DNA from: Caldilineaceae bacterium
GTDB lineage: Bacteria; Chloroflexota; Anaerolineae; Caldilineales; Caldilineaceae
Direction of reading: 5' to 3'
Assembly: GCA_022821545.1 (NCBI GenBank)
Contig: JAJEDJ010000002.1
Location: 120,679 to 184,678 of the forward strand
Length of the DNA stretch: 64,000 nt
Shown here: piece after piece, positions 1 to 7,861 of the stretch
Numbering within the stretch: position 1 is the first letter of the stretch
How the letters are laid out: every line of letters begins with the position of its first letter
Program-made: the position numbers and the translations under genes
The notes under the pieces: generated by a model
Database searches by the model: none
Told to the model about the DNA's origin: nothing
The model's input: the letters and a program-made list of their open reading frames with translations, nothing else

Positions 1-137
1 CTTGCTTCACCGCCGCTGTCACCGGCTGGCGCAGCGGCCGGGGCTGCGCAGGCCGCCAGCAGAGCGCCGCCTGCCGTCAGGGCGCTTGCCTTGAGGAAAG
101 AGCGCCGGCTGATGGTGTTAGGTTGCGAACTGGACAT
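1..137 (-). CDS. ABC transporter solute-binding lipoprotein, N-terminus only (cut by window edge)
   Basis: Reading from the ATG at 137 gives an N-terminus with a twin-arginine motif (SRRSFLK) followed by a short hydrophobic stretch and a lipobox (LLAAC), then an Ala/Pro-rich linker; this is the layout of the other solute-binding lipoproteins in this window. An AAGGAG ribosome-binding site lies 8 nt before the ATG. Only 45 codons are present and the ligand class cannot be told. Its product should be exported folded by Tat and anchored by a lipidated cysteine (inference from the motif). Confidence 0.75.
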   Translation of the reverse strand, partial: MSSSQPNTISRRSFLKASALTAGGALLAACAAPAAAPAGDSGGEA

Positions 138-218
138 TGACTTTGCTCCTTAAATGTTTGTGAAAAGAAGGTTAAGCTGGCTAGTCGTTGACGAGATGAA
201 CTGATCTATCCCGCAAAT

Positions 219-407
219 CTATTTTTCGACGCCGCGAACCTGTTCAGATGCCATGGCGCGATTTGCCTCCATGATCATCGCAATGGCCTCTTGCAGATTT
301 GCTTTGGCCTCTTCAAGGGTTTCCCCTTGCGTGTTTGCTCCGGGCAGTTCTTCAACGAACCCGATGTAGCCCTCGGGTACTTTTTTGAAGACAGCAGTAA
401 ATTTCAT
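219..407 (-). CDS. HicB-like / UPF0150 small protein, solitary
   Basis: A 62-residue protein beginning MKFTAVFKK followed by the GYIGFVEELPGANTQGETLEEA pattern typical of the partial RNase-H-like fold of HicB antitoxins (the quoted stretch is split around residues 13-34). HicB usually neutralises the small dsRNA-binding toxin HicA encoded next to it. Here there is no room for a hicA gene: 81 bp separate it from the lipoprotein start and about 60 bp from the PhyH gene. It also lacks a C-terminal DNA-binding domain, as in the short UPF0150 proteins. It is best regarded as an orphan antitoxin-like protein; function unproven. Confidence 0.7.
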   Translation of the reverse strand: MKFTAVFKKVPEGYIGFVEELPGANTQGETLEEAKANLQEAIAMIMEANRAMASEQVRGVEK

Positions 408-466
408 GCCTGAAACCTCTCGTCCCTCTGCCTCAGTATGCGCATCCCATTAGAGCGCGCTATCAA

Positions 467-1390
467 CTACTCTTCCTCTCGCGTCGGCCACTGGCAGCCG
501 CCTTCCCGGTCCGGGCGGATGTGCGAGAAGGACAGATCCTCCGTACCCTTCCAGGCGTAGGGGTCGCGCCCGGCGATCATGACGATGTCGCGGAAGTCGA
601 AACTGGCTACGCCCAGTTCGGCATTGCCCGGATAGCGCCAGGGCAGCAGCGATTCGGCGCTCATGTAGTGGTTGACGAGCGAGCGGCGGAATCCGCCGGC
701 GGCGCGGTTGGGCAGGGAGCGGTGCAGCAGGTAGCCGTTGAAGAAGATGATGCTGCCGGCGGTCACTTCGACCGGCACGGCGTCGTCGTCGGTGTAGGGG
801 AAATCGAACGCCTCCACCACGCAGTCGAAGCGCTCGTCGTCGTGCTCCCTGGCGGGCCAGATCAGGCGCTGCGCGTGGGAGCCGGGGATGACCCAGAGGC
901 AGCCGTTTTCGACGGTGGCGTCATCGAGCGCGATCCAGGCGGCGTTCAGTGAGCAGTCGCGCGTGGGGATGAAGGCTTCGTCTTGGTGCCAGGCCTGGCC
1001 CGGCTTGCCGGCCGACTTGATGAAGAGCATCGACTGCATGCTCTTTACGTTGGGGCCGATCACCCGCGTGAGCACGTCACAGATCGAGGGATGCGCGAGG
1101 GTGTCGAACATCAGCTGTGAGAGTTTGTGCGGGAAATGGACGCAGAGGGTGCGCTGGATCACTTCGTCGTCGCTGTCGTCGGGGCCGACGGGCGGGAGGC
1201 CGTTGACTTGGCCCATTTCACCGCGGCAGATATGCACGGTCTCGTCGCGCAGTGCCTGCACTTCGTCGGGCGTCAGCGCGTCCGGCAGCGCCAGGAAACC
1301 GTTTTCACGGAAGGAGGCGGCGTGTTCAGCGGTGATTTCGGGCCGCGTGACTGTCTGCGCGGGGGCGTCCATGGTTGCTGTCAGTGTCAT
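467..1390 (-). CDS. PhyH-family Fe(II)/2-oxoglutarate dioxygenase
   Basis: A 307-residue protein of the phytanoyl-CoA dioxygenase (PhyH) family. The family hydroxylates small molecules using Fe(II), O2 and 2-oxoglutarate in the cytoplasm; substrates are very diverse and cannot be predicted here. The iron-binding HxD is visible in WHQDEAF (H135, D137), followed by ENGCLWVIPGSH and a distal His in YLLHRS with a downstream Arg (FRRS) that would bind 2-oxoglutarate. The reading frame is open upstream to 1528, but the ATG at 1390 is preceded by AGGA at a proper distance and the upstream residues are low complexity. One of four paralogues in the window (others at 40132, 41092 and 47893). Confidence 0.88.
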   Translation of the reverse strand: MTLTATMDAPAQTVTRPEITAEHAASFRENGFLALPDALTPDEVQALRDETVHICRGEMGQVNGLPPVGPDDSDDEVIQRTLCVHFPHKLSQLMFDTLAHPSICDVLTRVIGPNVKSMQSMLFIKSAGKPGQAWHQDEAFIPTRDCSLNAAWIALDDATVENGCLWVIPGSHAQRLIWPAREHDDERFDCVVEAFDFPYTDDDAVPVEVTAGSIIFFNGYLLHRSLPNRAAGGFRRSLVNHYMSAESLLPWRYPGNAELGVASFDFRDIVMIAGRDPYAWKGTEDLSFSHIRPDREGGCQWPTREEE

Positions 1391-2082
1391 GGGATTGTTC
1401 CTGTGTCTGAACGGCGGTGTTCTGTGCGTTGTCTGCAGCGACGCCGCAGGGCGGAATCCTGGGCGGCCGCTAAGGGATCTGAAGAAGGGAATGGGTTGGA
1501 TTATAGGGGGGAGGGGGATTGGTGTCAAGGATGGGGGGAAGGGCGAGGAGAGAGTGAAGAGGAGTGAGGAGCGAGAGGGGAGGGCGCTGAAGGATTTTGG
1601 CGCCTTTTGTCACATTTTGACACTTTTTTGACACGTTTCGTGGGGGACTCCCCCCGTTGCAATCAATGGTTCAACAGGGAGAGCATTTGGGGATTTTGGC
1701 AGACTTTGACAAGTTTTGACAGACTTTTGGGGGGACCCCCCCTTCCCATGCAGTGGTTCAGTCGTGAGAGCGCTGAAGGATTTTGACACATTTTGACATA
1801 TTCCGGCACGTTTTGACGTATTATGATATATTCTGTTGTTCTTGGTGGGGAGTCCTCCATTTTATTCGACGGCTCAACAGTGAGAGGGTAAAGAGAGAAC
1901 ATTGTAAGATAAGGTGAGGGAAGGATGCATTGGGGGGCGGTTGGTCTGCCGAGGATGAGGGAGGGGCGTGATCGCGGCCTGGTTGCTTCCAGAGGTATAC
2001 GAAGGTTCGCCCCAATATCGGGATGCAGCCGGTGTCCTGACTGTGTTTATGCAGTGATGAAGATATGGTATGCTAACGCATC
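1391..2082. other. Intergenic region carrying phased repeats
   Basis: No convincing gene. 1530-1580 is a purine-rich GAGTGAAGAGGAGTGAGG tract belonging to the dispersed family described below; 1581-1881 is a three-copy repeat array. The short minus-strand reading frame over 1663-1902 is generated by the repeat itself (it repeats the peptide CQNP...LSxLNH) and is not credited as a gene. The last 200 bp show nothing recognisable. Confidence 0.6.
1581..1881. repeat. Three imperfect tandem units with 10-bp-phased TTTTGACA motifs and a G/C palindrome
   Basis: Units start at about 1581, 1680 and 1767 (roughly 99, 87 and 115 bp). Each begins GAGCGCTGAAGGA or a variant, continues with TTTTGRCANN motifs spaced almost exactly 10 bp (1595, 1605, 1615, 1626; 1694, 1704, 1714; 1781, 1791, 1801, 1811, 1821), then a G-run/C-run palindrome (1642-1655, 1729-1742, 1843-1858), and ends GGTTCA(A)CAGKGAGAG. 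One helical turn between motifs would place all copies on the same face of DNA, as in multi-protein binding sites. Function unknown. Confidence 0.85.
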
Positions 2083-2358
2083 ATGAGAACTACCATCTCC
2101 CTTGACGACCAGCTCGCAAAGCAGGTGCGTCGCGCAGCCAAAGCCCGCGGCGTCAGCGTCAGCGCCTTTATTGCCAAGACGTTGGATGACGCTCTGAAGC
2201 GTCGCGAGCCGTCGGAGCCGCCGCCGTTCCGGTTGGTGACCGTGCGGGGCGTCCATACCCGCCCGGGGGTCGATCTCGACCGGCCGAGGGCGCTCGACGC
2301 ACAGGATGACGAGGTGCGGTTCCCCGCTACGCTAGTCGTCGCTGGGCGTTCAGTTTGA
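2083..2358 (+). CDS. Ribbon-helix-helix antitoxin-like protein, orphan
   Basis: A 91-residue protein starting MRTTISLDDQLAKQVRRAAK, a clear ribbon-helix-helix (CopG/VapB-type) DNA-binding N-terminus, followed by SVSAFIAKTLDDALKRRE. The tail RPGVDLDRPRALDAQDDE resembles the C-terminal toxin-binding tail of VapB-like antitoxins, after which the sequence is unlike the family and may be frameshifted. A VapC toxin would be expected immediately downstream on the same strand and is absent. There is no evident Shine-Dalgarno; a TATGCT hexamer at 2069-2074, 8 bp before the ATG, suggests a leaderless message (inference). The PIN gene at 2589-3083 is on the other strand and belongs with an ATPase instead. 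Confidence 0.65.
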   Translation: MRTTISLDDQLAKQVRRAAKARGVSVSAFIAKTLDDALKRREPSEPPPFRLVTVRGVHTRPGVDLDRPRALDAQDDEVRFPATLVVAGRSV

Positions 2359-2588
2359 TCCCAGCCGGTATAAGTCGCTTCGGGCTTGGTCTCAAGAAGC
2401 GGGAACAAGAATTGAGACTTATCGCAAAGTGTTTTGTCAGGCATGTGGAAGGATAGATCAATGACCAAAACATGGTGACTACTCACTGAAGGTAACGGTA
2501 TTTTCCTGGACTCATTCCATTCCTGGTCCTATTTCGAGGTCTAGGTTTTGGGGCCCACTTCACCACTTCAAAGCTCATACTTCAGTGA

Positions 2589-3083
2589 TCAGCGAGACGG
2601 GCGTTTACTGACGATGGCTTTTCTCTGACATAGATTTCTGTCATTTAGTAAGTTGCGATGGGTTCGTGTAAGTTTGAGGCTGCGCGAAGTGGAATATACC
2701 TTGCCCCTTGGGCTGTGGATTAGTTGACTATCCCTAAAATCGTCCTGCAGTTTTCTGTCATTTGAGTACAGCAATCGAGCTCCACTAATCTGAGCCAAAG
2801 CAATGATATGGGGATCGTCTGATCTGCACTCGCGGCTTTTGAGGAGTTCTTCGGCCCTGCTCCTAACCACGTCTTCCTCTTCAACACGAATCCGTGCTGA
2901 TTGAATGGCCTGTTGCATCCATTCCCTTGCACTCCGAACCTCGGCGAGTTCTCTGAGAAGTTTACCGCCAACCACTAAACGTAAAGATTCAGAGTTGACT
3001 CTCTTAAGGAACTCTCTCCCCGCCTCTGACTGATTCCTTCCGAACACTTCGCTTGAAACATTGGCATCAATAATTGCACACAT
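2589..3083 (-). CDS. PIN-domain nuclease paired with an AAA ATPase
   Basis: 164 residues. The N-terminus MCAIIDANV carries the first PIN aspartate (D7), with further acidic positions in SDDPHIIALA (about residue 88) and SNDRKLQDDF (about 108-115), the usual spacing for the Mg2+-binding cluster of PIN ribonucleases. A basic tail of about 35 residues follows. The gene starts 4 nt after the stop of the upstream ATPase gene, so the two are almost certainly co-transcribed and probably co-translated. By analogy with other ATPase-plus-nuclease pairs I infer a defence or toxin-antitoxin role in which the ATPase controls an RNase; I cannot name a characterised system with this exact pair. Confidence 0.7.
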   Translation of the reverse strand: MCAIIDANVSSEVFGRNQSEAGREFLKRVNSESLRLVVGGKLLRELAEVRSAREWMQQAIQSARIRVEEEDVVRSRAEELLKSRECRSDDPHIIALAQISGARLLYSNDRKLQDDFRDSQLIHSPRGKVYSTSRSLKLTRTHRNLLNDRNLCQRKAIVSKRPSR

Positions 3084-3087
3084 TTGC

Positions 3088-4404
3088 TTATAGACCTAGT
3101 GACCTCGTTGTTTCTTCCATAAAGAACTGACGGTAGCTGCCAGGCGCACCCACGACGTTTCCTATTTCGTCTATGCCAAGTGAGTGAATGTTCACCTCCA
3201 AACCTTCTCTTTCAAAATAGAGAATTGATACGTCTTTAGGTTCAAGAGAACCCCTACGATCTCGCACATCCATACGCACGCGGTCAATCAGGTGATCACT
3301 ATGTGTTTCGACGATCAGCTGACGGTCCCAACTCGCAATACTGCAGAACAAGCTGCCAAGTGCGGCCTGGGCGCTCGGATGAAGGTGGACCTCTGGTTGC
3401 TGTAGCAGAAACATAGGCGTCTCCTCTTGCCGCAGCAATTCAGTTATTACAGGTAACACCTGACTAACCCCATATCCAACGTCAATGAGGTTTCGCCAAG
3501 GGCCCTTTAATTTGCCTCCCGACTTTTTGATTTGCATCTGAAAAGGTTCAGTATTCCTTTGTCCCAGATGCTTGATGGAAATTGCATCAAAGAGGCCTGC
3601 GCCCTTCCCGAATTCTTCGAGTTGCTTCTTGAGCACTTGCCACAGGTTTTTCTCCCAGAATGAAATCTCTGCAAGATACATCGGAATGTGTTCGCCTTCG
3701 GGCTCTGGAGTAGGACGTGCCGGATCATAGGTGCGGCGAGGTTTGGAGCGGACAGGAGCGCTCGCAAAAAGGCGTCTGTAAGGGAGAACTTCCCCCCCTG
3801 TCTCCACAAGGAGCTTGTGGTCCTCGGCGCCAAATGGAGGGGATCCGTCCAAAGGAGTTAGGTGTCTGAAGGATTCTGGATGCTTGTCGCGGAAAAAATG
3901 AAATGGTTCGGCTGGCGGCCAGAGTGGATTTGATCCCGGAACGATGGTTTCCCAACTTCCTCTACAGGTTCTGCATCGCAACCAGTAATGTTCTGTTGGG
4001 TGAAAAAACCACTCGATCCAGTTGTCTTCAAGTTCTTTGCGTCCCTTGACAGTAAATGGTGAAGTGCCTCCTTGCTCAAAAGTAAATTCATAGCGGTGAG
4101 TCTCGTTCTCACTTGCTAAGTCTGGACCATTGTGGGCAGTACTAAATCCAGCCTTGAACGCTTCTGCCCTTCCTCCGCGACCACCGCGATAATGCGCGAT
4201 CTGGTCGTAACTTCCCAAATCGTAAGGAGCTTCTTTGAATTCAACGAAGGCATTAAATACGACTGTGTCCCACAAAGCGCGAACCATAGCCAGAAAGGAC
4301 GTCTTGCCAGTACTGTTCTCGCCCACTAGCAAAGTCAAAGGAGCTAGCCGGACATCCTGTCTATACCGAAAGCAACGATAGTTTTCCATCCAGATGGACT
4401 GCAT
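3088..4404 (-). CDS. AAA ATPase of the OLD/RecF-like (AAA_15/AAA_21) group
   Basis: 438 residues. Walker A is GENSTGKTS at residues 28-36, directly after the N-terminal MENYRCFR strand typical of SMC/OLD-like ATPases. Near the C-terminus an ABC-like tail is visible: GYGVSQVLPVI, then the Walker B region FLLQQPEVHLHP and the H-loop region IVETHSDHLIDR. The first acidic position of Walker B reads Q (LLQQPE), a variant I recall for this sub-family. No TOPRIM nuclease domain follows, so any nuclease activity would come from the adjacent PIN protein. A GGGGGA ribosome-binding site precedes the ATG. Base composition is less GC-rich than the metabolic genes, consistent with horizontal acquisition. 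Confidence 0.8.
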   Translation of the reverse strand: MQSIWMENYRCFRYRQDVRLAPLTLLVGENSTGKTSFLAMVRALWDTVVFNAFVEFKEAPYDLGSYDQIAHYRGGRGGRAEAFKAGFSTAHNGPDLASENETHRYEFTFEQGGTSPFTVKGRKELEDNWIEWFFHPTEHYWLRCRTCRGSWETIVPGSNPLWPPAEPFHFFRDKHPESFRHLTPLDGSPPFGAEDHKLLVETGGEVLPYRRLFASAPVRSKPRRTYDPARPTPEPEGEHIPMYLAEISFWEKNLWQVLKKQLEEFGKGAGLFDAISIKHLGQRNTEPFQMQIKKSGGKLKGPWRNLIDVGYGVSQVLPVITELLRQEETPMFLLQQPEVHLHPSAQAALGSLFCSIASWDRQLIVETHSDHLIDRVRMDVRDRRGSLEPKDVSILYFEREGLEVNIHSLGIDEIGNVVGAPGSYRQFFMEETTRSLGL

Positions 4405-4638
4405 CTTGGTTTCCCCCTAAGCAAAGGGAAGTGAGCTTAGCCCACAACTGAACTGACAAAGAGATGTGGTCTGCAATGGAGTTGCCCGCCTAGCAGGAGA
4501 AGGAAGAGATTGAAAGCCAAGAGTTGACAACGATGTCCTGCCACCCCTGTGCCGGTCCAGGGCATCACCCGTTGGCCAGCGACTGTAGTATTATTGTTGA
4601 ATGCCTACTCTACCATAACTCACGCTAAGCCAATCAAT

Positions 4639-7600
4639 ATGCCCACCCTCAACCTTAAACCCACCCACAAGCCCGTAAAGTCCTACTACGCCGCCCTCGA
4701 CCAGTTCGCCCAGCTCGGCATTACCCACGAAACCGCCGTGCGGGCCGCGTTTCAGGCCCTTCTTGAACACTGCGCCCGGCAGTGCGGCTGGACTCTCGTG
4801 CCCGAACACGCCGTCAGCACGCGGCGCGGCAAGCGCATCGTCGTGGACGGCGCGCTGATCGACAATTACAGGCTGACGCACGGCTACTGGGAAGCCAAGG
4901 ATATTGACGACGATCTGCCGGCGGAGGTTGAAAGCAAGTTCGCGGCCGGGTACCCGAGCGACAATATCCTCTTCCAGACGCCGCAGCGCGCCATCCTGTG
5001 GCAGAACGGGCGCATGACGCTCGACGCCGACCTGACCGACGCGGGGCAGCTGATCGAGACGCTGCAAACGTTTTTCGGCTACCGCCCGCAGGAGTACGCC
5101 GCCTGGGAGGAGGCGGTAGCCCAGTTCAAGGACAGGGTGGCCGACATAGGCCAGGGCCTGGCGCAGCTGATCCAGCTGGAGCGGCGCAGCAATCGGGCGT
5201 TTACCACGGCCTTTGCCGGTTTTCTGGACAAGTGCCGCCAGTCGATCAACCCGAATCTGTCGGAAGCCGCGGTCGAGGAGATGCTGATCCAGCACTTGCT
5301 CACCGAGCGCCTGTTTCGCACGGTCTTCAACAACCCTGACTTTACGCACCGCAACGTGATCGCCAGCGAGATTGAAGGCGTGATCCACGCGCTCACGTCG
5401 CAGTCATTCAGCCGCGCTGATTTTTTGGGCAGCCTGGACCGCTTTTATCTCGCCATCGAGCGCACGGCCGCGACAATCCACGACTATTCGCAGAAGCAGC
5501 ACTTTCTAAACACGGTCTACGAGCAGTTTTTCCAGGGCTTTTCGGTCAAGGTGGCGGATACGCACGGTATCGTCTACACGCCGCAGCCGATCGTCGACTT
5601 CATGGTGAAGAGCGTGGCTGCGATCCTGGAGAGGGAGTTTGGCCGGTCGCTGGCGGACGAGGGCGTGCATATCATCGACCCGTTCGTGGGCACGGGCAAC
5701 TTCATCGTGCGCATGATGCGCGAGATCCCGCGCACGGCGCTGGCGCGCAAGTACAAGGGAGAGTTGCACTGCAACGAGGTGATGCTGCTGCCCTACTACA
5801 TCGCCAGCATGAATATCGAGCATGAGTACTTTGATGCCACCGGCGTTTATGAACCGTTCGAGGGCATCTGCCTGGTGGACACGTTTGACTTGGCCGAGGA
5901 CCGGCAGTTGCCGCTGTTTGCGCCGGAGAACACGCAGCGGGCGGAGAGTCAGAAGCGCACGCCGATGTTCGTGGTGATCGGCAATCCGCCCTACAACGTG
6001 GGGCAGGTCAATGAGAACGACAACAACAAGAACCGCAAGTATCCGACGATGGACAAACGCGTACGTGAAACCTATTCCAAAGACTCTAGAGCGACGAATA
6101 AAAACAAACTTTCCGACCCATATGTAAAGGCATTCCGCTGGGCGGCAGACCGCATCTGCGACGAAGGGCTCGTCGCCTTTGTGACGAACAATGGGTTTCT
6201 AGACAGTGTTTCGTTTGACGGGATGCGTAAACACCTCGCCAACGACTTTGATGCACTCTACATCCTCGATTTGGGGGCTAACGTACGCAAGAATCCAAAG
6301 CTCTCCGGCACAACGCACAACGTCTTCGGCATTCAGGTCGGTGTCAGCATCAACTTCCTCATCAAGAAGAAAGGCGAGGCGGACCCCCACACAAAAGTGT
6401 TCTATGCCCGCACTGATGAGTTTTGGCGCAAGGAGGAGAAGTATCGTTTTCTCGACGCAAAGCAACAGTCTGGCAGCATCGACTGGGATCAAATGACGCC
6501 AGACCATCGGCATACGTGGTTAACTGAAGGTCAACATTCCGAATTCGAGACTTTTGTGCCGGTAGGAAGTAAGGACGCAAAAACGGCTGAAGGAGAGGTC
6601 GAGGACGTCGTGTTCAAGGCTTTTAGCCTCGGAGTTAGTACGAACCGCGATGCATGGGTCCGCAACTTTAAGCGCGACGAACTGATTGAAAACGCAAGAC
6701 GAACAATCGACACTTATAATGAGCAAGTGTTCAAGTGGGAACAACGAAATAATCGGGAGGTAAACCTTGATGATTTCGTCCTAAATGACAATGAGAGAAT
6801 CAAGTGGAGTCATACGCTAAAGCAGGATCTGAAAAGGGGGAGAACCACTGAGTTTTCGCCAGACAATGTGAGAACTGCTCTCTATCGCCCGTTTACGAAG
6901 TCCAATTTATACTTTGATCGTGTGATGAACGAGGCTGTCTATGTCTTCCCGTCCATCTTTCCCACACCTGGAACTGAAAAAGAGAACCGGAGTTTATGTG
7001 TCGCTGGCATCGGTGACAGAAAGGGCTTTGGTTGTCTGGCAACAAACATGATCCCTGCCCTTGATTTGGCCTTTGAAAAAGCTCAATGCTTCCCCTTTTA
7101 CACCTACGCCGAGGACGGCAGCCACCGCCGCGAGAATATCACCGACTGGGCGCTGGCGCAGTACCGCGTCCACTACGGCGACGACACGATCAGCAAGTGG
7201 GACATCTTCCACTACGTCTACGGCCTTCTGCACCACCCTGGCTACCGTGAACGCTATCAGGCCAACCTGAAGCGCGAGCTGCCCCGCATTCCCTTCGCCC
7301 CCGACTTTCGCGCCTTCGCAGCGGCCGGCGCCCGCCTTGCCCAGATTCACGTCGGCTATGAGGATCAGCCGGAATACCCGCTCGCACAGGTCGAAACGCC
7401 GGATATGCCGCTCGACTGGCGTGTCGAAAAGATGCGCCTCTCCAAAGACAAGACGCAACTGCGCTACAACAGTTTCCTCACGCTGGACGGCATTCCCGGC
7501 GAAGTGTTTGACTACCGCCTCGGAAACCGCTCGGCGCTCGAATGGGTGATCGACCAGTACCGCGTCAAGACCGACAAACGCAGCGGCATCGTCAACGACC

Positions 7601-7713
7601 CCAATCGCGTCGAGGATCCAGAGTATATCGTGCGCCTGATCGGCAAGGTCATCAGCGTGAGCCTGGAGACGGTGGAGGTAGTGGAGGGGCTGCCGGAGTT
7701 GGGGATTGGATAA
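4639..7713 (+). CDS. Single-chain restriction-modification enzyme (type IIG / ISP-like methyltransferase-nuclease)
   Basis: 1024 residues from the ATG at 4639 (the frame opens at 4549, but homology-like sequence begins MPTLNLKPTHKP). N-terminal PD-(D/E)xK nuclease: D70 and E85-A-K87 in GYWEAKD. A helical connector follows, then an N6-adenine methyltransferase with the SAM-binding motif DPFVGTGNF at 347-355 and catalytic NPPY at 449-452. The C-terminal half should contain the target-recognition region and ends PEYIVRLIGKVISVSLETVEVVEGLP. Unlike full type ISP enzymes I see no DEAD/helicase block. It would methylate its own recognition sites and cut unmodified DNA. Sequence from about 6050 to 7090 is visibly more A+T-rich than the parts on either side, suggesting an exchanged recognition module. 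Confidence 0.88.
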   Translation: MPTLNLKPTHKPVKSYYAALDQFAQLGITHETAVRAAFQALLEHCARQCGWTLVPEHAVSTRRGKRIVVDGALIDNYRLTHGYWEAKDIDDDLPAEVESKFAAGYPSDNILFQTPQRAILWQNGRMTLDADLTDAGQLIETLQTFFGYRPQEYAAWEEAVAQFKDRVADIGQGLAQLIQLERRSNRAFTTAFAGFLDKCRQSINPNLSEAAVEEMLIQHLLTERLFRTVFNNPDFTHRNVIASEIEGVIHALTSQSFSRADFLGSLDRFYLAIERTAATIHDYSQKQHFLNTVYEQFFQGFSVKVADTHGIVYTPQPIVDFMVKSVAAILEREFGRSLADEGVHIIDPFVGTGNFIVRMMREIPRTALARKYKGELHCNEVMLLPYYIASMNIEHEYFDATGVYEPFEGICLVDTFDLAEDRQLPLFAPENTQRAESQKRTPMFVVIGNPPYNVGQVNENDNNKNRKYPTMDKRVRETYSKDSRATNKNKLSDPYVKAFRWAADRICDEGLVAFVTNNGFLDSVSFDGMRKHLANDFDALYILDLGANVRKNPKLSGTTHNVFGIQVGVSINFLIKKKGEADPHTKVFYARTDEFWRKEEKYRFLDAKQQSGSIDWDQMTPDHRHTWLTEGQHSEFETFVPVGSKDAKTAEGEVEDVVFKAFSLGVSTNRDAWVRNFKRDELIENARRTIDTYNEQVFKWEQRNNREVNLDDFVLNDNERIKWSHTLKQDLKRGRTTEFSPDNVRTALYRPFTKSNLYFDRVMNEAVYVFPSIFPTPGTEKENRSLCVAGIGDRKGFGCLATNMIPALDLAFEKAQCFPFYTYAEDGSHRRENITDWALAQYRVHYGDDTISKWDIFHYVYGLLHHPGYRERYQANLKRELPRIPFAPDFRAFAAAGARLAQIHVGYEDQPEYPLAQVETPDMPLDWRVEKMRLSKDKTQLRYNSFLTLDGIPGEVFDYRLGNRSALEWVIDQYRVKTDKRSGIVNDPNRVEDPEYIVRLIGKVISVSLETVEVVEGLPELGIG

Positions 7714-7861
7714 ACAGAGTCTATTGTAGATACCTAGAGCATTTCTTAACCAGCGGTAGGGATGAGGGAAGCCGATTTCGCGCCAGAGTACACCCTAGCA
7801 AGTTGGTCAATTCTTGGGGCCTACTTCACATTTCAATATGCCAGGGCTCAGGAGAAATACC

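Noticed and set aside
1663..1902. 79-codon minus-strand frame with repeated CQNP peptides
   Set aside because: The repetition comes from the DNA repeat array, and there is no start signal.
2083..3083. RHH protein plus PIN protein as one VapBC pair
   Set aside because: They are on opposite strands, end to end, and the PIN gene is tightly joined to the ATPase gene instead.
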